Shown: positions 5,227 through 9,115 of the stretch, one piece after another
How positions within the stretch are numbered: position 1 is the stretch's first letter
How the letters are laid out: every line of letters begins with the position of its first letter
DNA from: an uncultured Clostridia bacterium
GTDB taxonomy: Bacteria; Bacillota; Clostridia; Christensenellales; Borkfalkiaceae
Reading direction: 5' to 3'
DNA length: 9,115 nt
Assembly (NCBI GenBank): GCA_937888935.1
Contig: CALARO010000220.1
Location: 1 to 9,115, forward strand
Program-made: the position numbers and the translations under genes
Notes under the pieces: generated by a model
What the model was told of the DNA's origin: nothing
Database searches by the model: none
The model's input: the letters and a program-made list of their open reading frames with translations, nothing else

Positions 5227-5456
5227 TTTGCCTTTTCGGCAACCCGAAAACAAGCACGGAGAAAATTTTTTGCGGGTTTTTATGAACGGCAAACAGAACG
5301 GAAGTCAACGAAACAGCGAAAAATTAACGCATAAAAATAAAGCCGACTTCAACTTAAAATTGAAATCGACTTTACATTTTTACAAATTTTACGCGTTAAT
5401 TTTTGCCGTTGACTTCCGTTTTTCTCTGTGCTACCCACATCCACCGAAAAGGCAAA
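5227..5456. repeat. Nested palindromic element of about 230 bp
   Basis: Perfect 13-bp ends, TTTGCCTTTTCGG (5227-5239) and CCGAAAAGGCAAA (5444-5456), enclose a second inverted repeat: AACGGAAGTCAACG (5297-5310) with CGTTGACTTCCGTT (5407-5420), and AAAAATTAACGC (5319-5330) with GCGTTAATTTTT (5393-5404). At the centre is a 14-bp stem (5339-5352 with 5360-5373). Terminal and internal inverted repeats without coding capacity fit a miniature transposable element (MITE) or a structured RNA. No certain target-site duplication is seen; the flanks share only short T/A-rich sequence. Confidence 0.7.
5331..5373 (-). terminator. Strong rho-independent terminator at the centre of the palindrome
   Basis: On the minus strand AAAGTCGATTTCAA, the loop TTTTAAG and TTGAAGTCGGCTTT form a 14-bp stem whose only two irregular pairs are G-U wobbles, followed by ATTTTTA. 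On the plus strand the same two pairs would be C-A mismatches, so the RNA form favours minus-strand transcription. It lies about 90 nt after the protease stop and would end the TPR/protease transcript. Confidence 0.65.
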
Positions 5457-5460
5457 TAAG

Positions 5461-6489
5461 TCAGAATATTTTTACATTTTCTTTTTCTTCCGCATCGCGC
5501 AGGAAATCAAACAACGTTGCCACGGGAAGCGCGTAATTCATCAACGCTGCGTCTTTACGCCCGAGCGTTACCATTCCTACCACTTCGCCCTTTGTATTAA
5601 AAAGCGGTCCGCCCGAATTACCGCCCACCGTCGGCGCAGTATACATTATGTACTTTTCTCCGTTAATCATCCGCGTATTATCGCTGATAATACCATCTAA
5701 AATACATATTCCTTCCCCTTTACTGTTGCCTATTGCAAACACTTTACTGCCCGTAACAGCCGTTCCGACAGCAAATTTCACGCCGTCTTTTTGCAAATTC
5801 TCCGAATATAATACCGCTATATCGCGCTTCACGTCAGCCCGAACGATTTCAAGCTCTATCATATCGCCGTCGGATAATTTGCATTGAATATTTTCCGCTA
5901 CATTTACACGGATTACGCCATAAGAAGATCCGTTTTTATTTTCGGAAATTACGTGGGCATTCGTAAGCACATAGCCGTTGCCGAGCAAGATTCCCGTACC
6001 ACGTTTGCTATCCTTTGCGAAATCCGAAAAAATCTCTACAACGTACTTCCGATTCGCTGCGTAAACTTCCGCCGCCGACATTTCTTTTTCGCGTTCGCTA
6101 TTTAATTGCCGCGCGGTCTGTTCTTCTTCGGCTTGTTTTTGCGCGGACTTAACTTTTTCAACGGCACGAGCCGCCTCGTCGGAAGCGTTTTCAGCCGCCG
6201 ATTTTACAGCGTTGACCGCATTATCCATTGCGGCATTTACCGCCGCCCCGACGGCGTCATTCACCGCCTTTTCAAAAGCTTCGCGAGAACGTTTTTCCGC
6301 CGCGACACGCCGCGATTCTTCCTGCTCTTGTTTTGCTTTTTTTCTTAAAAACGCGCTTTCCGTAGAAAACGTTTCACCGCAGGCAAGACACCGATACGTA
6401 TAAAAAAATTTTTCGCCGTCGTTTTTACTTGATATAAGTTTCAAATCTGTGCTACCGCACACCACACAATTTTTTGATTTAATTTCCAT
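5461..6489 (-). CDS. Trypsin/HtrA-like serine protease with N-terminal zinc ribbon
   Basis: This 342-residue protein has three parts. Residues 1-40 form a zinc ribbon (Cys8, Cys11, Cys34, Cys37; CVVCG and CLACG). Residues 45-145 are a charged, Ala/Glu/Lys-rich helical segment likely to be a coiled coil. Residues 148-330 are a trypsin-fold peptidase with a full triad: His179 (LTNAHVI), Asp223 (KRDIAVL) and Ser292 (GGNSGGPLF). The oxyanion motif GNSGG is intact, so it should be an active endopeptidase. It resembles the S1C (DegP/HtrA) group but ends soon after the protease domain, with no PDZ domain. There is no signal peptide or membrane segment, so it is probably cytosolic, unlike most HtrA proteins. 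The ATG at 6487-6489 is preceded by GAGG about 10 nt away. It follows the TPR/membrane gene by 93 nt on the same strand with no clear terminator between, so co-transcription is likely. Its substrate is unknown. Confidence 0.85.
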   Translation of the reverse strand: MEIKSKNCVVCGSTDLKLISSKNDGEKFFYTYRCLACGETFSTESAFLRKKAKQEQEESRRVAAEKRSREAFEKAVNDAVGAAVNAAMDNAVNAVKSAAENASDEAARAVEKVKSAQKQAEEEQTARQLNSEREKEMSAAEVYAANRKYVVEIFSDFAKDSKRGTGILLGNGYVLTNAHVISENKNGSSYGVIRVNVAENIQCKLSDGDMIELEIVRADVKRDIAVLYSENLQKDGVKFAVGTAVTGSKVFAIGNSKGEGICILDGIISDNTRMINGEKYIMYTAPTVGGNSGGPLFNTKGEVVGMVTLGRKDAALMNYALPVATLFDFLRDAEEKENVKIF

Positions 6490-6536
6490 TTACAAGTTAC
6501 CTCAATTTAAATTTTCGCCACGACTAAATTCTGTTT

Positions 6537-6569
6537 TTCTTGTCGCTTTATTATCTAAATAAACAAGAA
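6537..6569. other. Hairpin in the gap between TPR and protease genes
   Basis: TTCTTGT (6537-6543) pairs with ACAAGAA (6563-6569), with extra TTATT/AATAA pairing inside. No T-run follows on the minus strand, so this is not a standard terminator. It could be an mRNA processing or stability site between the two genes. Confidence 0.4.
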
Positions 6570-6582
6570 TAACATAGATGGT

Positions 6583-9114
6583 TCATTTAATCCGTTCCCC
6601 TGTGCTGCATTGCTTTTCTCTATTGAATTTGCACTTCCCTTCAATAGCTATCGGGCAATTATTTGCGTTAATACATTCTGTACTCAGTTTTTCATTTTCA
6701 ATATTATATGAAAACTTTACTGTTAATAAAGTTTGTTTTTCCAAACAAAATTGCTGTGTTTCCACAGAAATTTTTTGGGAGTGTAAATCATACTTACCAA
6801 GGGCTAATAAAGAATAGTCTTCTGCTAATGATTGATATTTTAATCCACAAAATGCAAAAAAGCAAACTATCGCAATTCCTATAAAAATAAAAACTTTATG
6901 TGCTATCGTACCATATACGATCAAACCAATTCCTCCTATTATTAAAAGCAAATAACACCATATCGCTATGACTTCATACTTTTTTGCCATCTGTTTCAAA
7001 TTTTTTTGAATTTCCCGCTCTTTTCGTTCGCATTCAAGTTGTTCTTGTTTTTCTTTTCTTTCTTTAGCTTCTTGCAACTCCCGTTCTACTCTACGTTGTT
7101 TTTCTCTTTCCTCTTGTATTTTTTTCAATCGCTCTTCTTCCGCACGGCGTCGACATTCCGCTTTATAATGTTCGATTTGTTGTTTTTGAATCTGAATATA
7201 ATGCGTGGCTTCTTCTTGTGTAGTAGCGGCACCGAGCGCGCTATTAAATTCCGTACAATCGGCAAGGACGGTTTCCTGCGAGACAAGCTCTTCATCGGAT
7301 CGGCACTTCAAAGTACATTGCAGGCTTCCCCAATACGCACAAGACGACTTATTATTCAATGCAAGCGCCAAGCCGTAATATTTTAAACCGCGTTCAAACG
7401 CACCGTTTTTCTTGCAAGCATCGGCAACGCGAATTAATTTTTCCGCGTCTGCCGTTTGATTTTCGGGGATATATTTCAGCAATTCATCGAAAACATCAGC
7501 ACACTTTTCCGACGTTTCGGCGGAAATATCTTTTTCGATCTCCGCAAAAACAGATTTCATTAAAATATTCAGATAATGCGCCCGTTTCTTTTCGTTACAG
7601 TATTTTAATAAATCGCGAATACAAGAAAAATCGGAAAGCGAATGCAAGGAATCACTTAAAGTTTTTTCGTCGGCGGCATTTGCTTTACAGCAAAGAATAT
7701 TCCACCTCGCAGAAACATTGCCTTCGTCGATTTCAAGTACTTTTTCGTAATAAGTAACGGCGAGAGAAAATTCGCCTTTCTCCTGCGCAGATTTTGCGAA
7801 ATCGAATCGACGAGCTATATGTTCGTCAACATTTTCCGGAGACAAAAACTTTTCCAAAGTATCAAACAGCACAGCCCTTTCGGAACTGTTTTTATTATTT
7901 ACCGCTTCAAACAGTCCGACGATTGCTGTTTCGCGGCTCGCAAAGCCGTATTGCAGGACAAACATATACCATTGTTTTAAGTCTTCGATATTTCCTTTGG
8001 ACGTGTTTTTCCGCAAAAACACAGATAACAAAGCAAAGAATTTTTCCGCATCGGTTTGCGAAAGTTTTGCGACGATGTTTTTCAATGTCTTAAAATCGTC
8101 GTTGACGTACAGAGAATTATTTAAAAACAAAGTTTCCGCGCCTGTATCGTCATCGGAAATATTTGTATTTACCGCGGAGTATGCACCTTTTAACGAAACG
8201 GCAATAATATTCGCGCGGTAGTCGCTTTCGTCCCACGATAAGATCTCGTTATTGAATGTTCTTGCCGTTTCAATTGCGCCGGCGTTTAAGCAGTCCGTTA
8301 CAAAAGTATGATGCAACGCGATAAATAAATCGGTATCGTTGCTTTTTTGTCGACTCAAAAACAAACGATAATACTTTTCAGCTGCATCGGCATCTGCTTT
8401 TAATGCGGCAGTATAATCAATATTTTTCAGCAAATTATAAACGGAATCAGAAGCGTAAGCGGCGATTTCCTTTGTCAACGGATATTCCCGCCGATATTCT
8501 GCGTTTTTTGTAAGGCGTACGGAAATATATTCGCAAATTGCCGCTATAAATTTTTCGCCGACCGATTTTTCGTTACATTCAATTACTTTATGTATCAACG
8601 CAAAATCGGTAAGTTCTTCCTTTGTGTTTTTTAATTCTTCAAGATTTTCTACTTTCGATTGAATTAAAAATTTCAAAAGTGCAGCTTCACCGCTTGCCTC
8701 GTGTTCGGATAAAATACTCTCGACATAATTCAATGCGGAATCATACATTTTTTCGGCTAAATATGTTTTGACGATTGCGATTTTCCGCGTTTCGTCGACA
8801 GACAAAGAAGGAATCGAATATTGACCGATTTCGCGAGTGGTTACGGCATAACTTTCCGCCGCACCCGTCGTTTTTTTCAACGTTGCGCCACCGTTTGTTC
8901 CTGCAATATTGATCGTAGAAATATGATTCCCTACGCTTTGCGCTTTTTTGCCGATTTCTGTTTTTAATTGCACTCGTTCAAGGACGTTCTCCGGCTTCTT
9001 CGTTTTATCGACTATTGTTTTTACACGAGCCAAAAGCGTAGGACTGAAAGAAAACGATTGTGCGTCTAACGCTTGTATTTTGCGAAGCGCAATCGGCAAC
9101 TCGTTCGGATTCAC
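6583..9114 (-). CDS. TPR / coiled-coil protein with two membrane segments, 5' end outside window
   Basis: At least 843 residues are encoded. The first in-window codon is a GTG one base from the edge with no room for a ribosome binding site, so the gene probably starts further upstream. I do not recognise a named family. Residues 105-600 are helical with TPR-like repeats, clearest at about 435-478 (FDFAKSAQEKGEFSLAVTYY, then EKVLEIDEGNVSARWNIL) and 555-600. Residues 640-712 are a highly charged coiled coil (EERLKKIQEEREKQRRVERE). Two hydrophobic segments follow at about 714-738 (IAIWCYLLLIIGGIGLIVYG) and 740-757 (VFIFIGIAIVCFFAFCGL). The C-terminal tail has four cysteines (814, 820, 828, 836) spaced like a small metal site. 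With two closely spaced membrane helices, both the TPR part and the tail should face the same side, most simply the cytoplasm, where the adjacent zinc-ribbon protease would also be. I infer a scaffold or receptor role for the protease. Confidence 0.75.
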   Translation of the reverse strand: MNPNELPIALRKIQALDAQSFSFSPTLLARVKTIVDKTKKPENVLERVQLKTEIGKKAQSVGNHISTINIAGTNGGATLKKTTGAAESYAVTTREIGQYSIPSLSVDETRKIAIVKTYLAEKMYDSALNYVESILSEHEASGEAALLKFLIQSKVENLEELKNTKEELTDFALIHKVIECNEKSVGEKFIAAICEYISVRLTKNAEYRREYPLTKEIAAYASDSVYNLLKNIDYTAALKADADAAEKYYRLFLSRQKSNDTDLFIALHHTFVTDCLNAGAIETARTFNNEILSWDESDYRANIIAVSLKGAYSAVNTNISDDDTGAETLFLNNSLYVNDDFKTLKNIVAKLSQTDAEKFFALLSVFLRKNTSKGNIEDLKQWYMFVLQYGFASRETAIVGLFEAVNNKNSSERAVLFDTLEKFLSPENVDEHIARRFDFAKSAQEKGEFSLAVTYYEKVLEIDEGNVSARWNILCCKANAADEKTLSDSLHSLSDFSCIRDLLKYCNEKKRAHYLNILMKSVFAEIEKDISAETSEKCADVFDELLKYIPENQTADAEKLIRVADACKKNGAFERGLKYYGLALALNNKSSCAYWGSLQCTLKCRSDEELVSQETVLADCTEFNSALGAATTQEEATHYIQIQKQQIEHYKAECRRRAEEERLKKIQEEREKQRRVERELQEAKERKEKQEQLECERKEREIQKNLKQMAKKYEVIAIWCYLLLIIGGIGLIVYGTIAHKVFIFIGIAIVCFFAFCGLKYQSLAEDYSLLALGKYDLHSQKISVETQQFCLEKQTLLTVKFSYNIENEKLSTECINANNCPIAIEGKCKFNREKQCSTGERIK

Positions 9115-9115
9115 G

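Noticed and set aside
5198..5308. Longer version of the small ORF starting at 5308
   Set aside because: The extra 37 residues translate the palindromic element and its hairpins and look random; the GGAG lies just before the later ATG.
5227..5456. Retron non-coding RNA
   Set aside because: The end repeats and long hairpin resemble a retron layout, but no reverse transcriptase lies within the window and the downstream 31-codon ORF is not one. Kept only as a remote possibility within the palindrome finding.
5884..6403. Plus-strand ORFs opposite the protease gene
   Set aside because: Arg/Phe-rich antisense shadows of the Ala/Glu/Lys helical region.
7006..8221. Plus-strand ORFs opposite the TPR gene, including a Phe/Leu-rich one at 7006-7386
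   Set aside because: The Phe/Leu-rich text is the antisense of the Glu/Lys coiled coil and imitates a membrane protein. No ribosome binding sites.

Overview
The window is AT-rich DNA with strong AGGAG-type ribosome binding sites. The gene families present (RelB/DinJ antitoxin, KilA-N protein, ATPase with DUF4143 domain, phage-type tyrosine integrase) suggest a low-GC Firmicute, probably a gut Clostridia-like organism. This is an inference from style; no rRNA or marker gene is present. The region looks like accessory DNA: at least four genes have lost one end, an integrase is present, and several long inverted repeats lie between genes.

Layout. Positions 1-176 hold no clear gene. Positions 177-802 (minus) are a compact type II toxin-antitoxin operon with a clear promoter and a 12-bp palindromic operator. 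Positions 931-1650 hold two gene remnants pointing away from each other: the 3' end of an unrecognised gene (minus) and an AraC-family regulator without its 5' end (plus). This is what a deletion across a shared divergent promoter would leave. Positions 1651-2176 are non-coding, with terminator-like hairpins, a 23-nt imperfect inverted repeat and a candidate promoter for the tyrosine integrase at 2177-3430 (plus). A KilA-N gene cut off in mid-domain converges on the integrase end (3496-3828, minus). Positions 3829-4200 are AT-rich non-coding DNA with 23-bp tandem repeats. A 16-bp direct repeat (1870-1885 and 4165-4180) brackets the integrase and KilA-N genes and could mark element ends.

Positions 4201-5115 (minus) are an ATPase/DUF4143 gene that lost its Walker A/B half. 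It abuts a 31-codon ORF of different codon use, which looks like the 5' piece of another gene. Next comes a nested palindromic element of about 230 bp (5227-5456) with a strong minus-strand terminator at its centre.

The right third is the most coherent unit: a large TPR/coiled-coil/two-transmembrane protein (6583-9114, minus, 5' end beyond the window) followed by a trypsin/HtrA-like serine protease with an N-terminal zinc ribbon and no export signal (5461-6489, minus). I propose these two act together as a cytosolic protease and a membrane-anchored TPR scaffold. This is the best candidate here for an undescribed system, but its role cannot be read from sequence alone.
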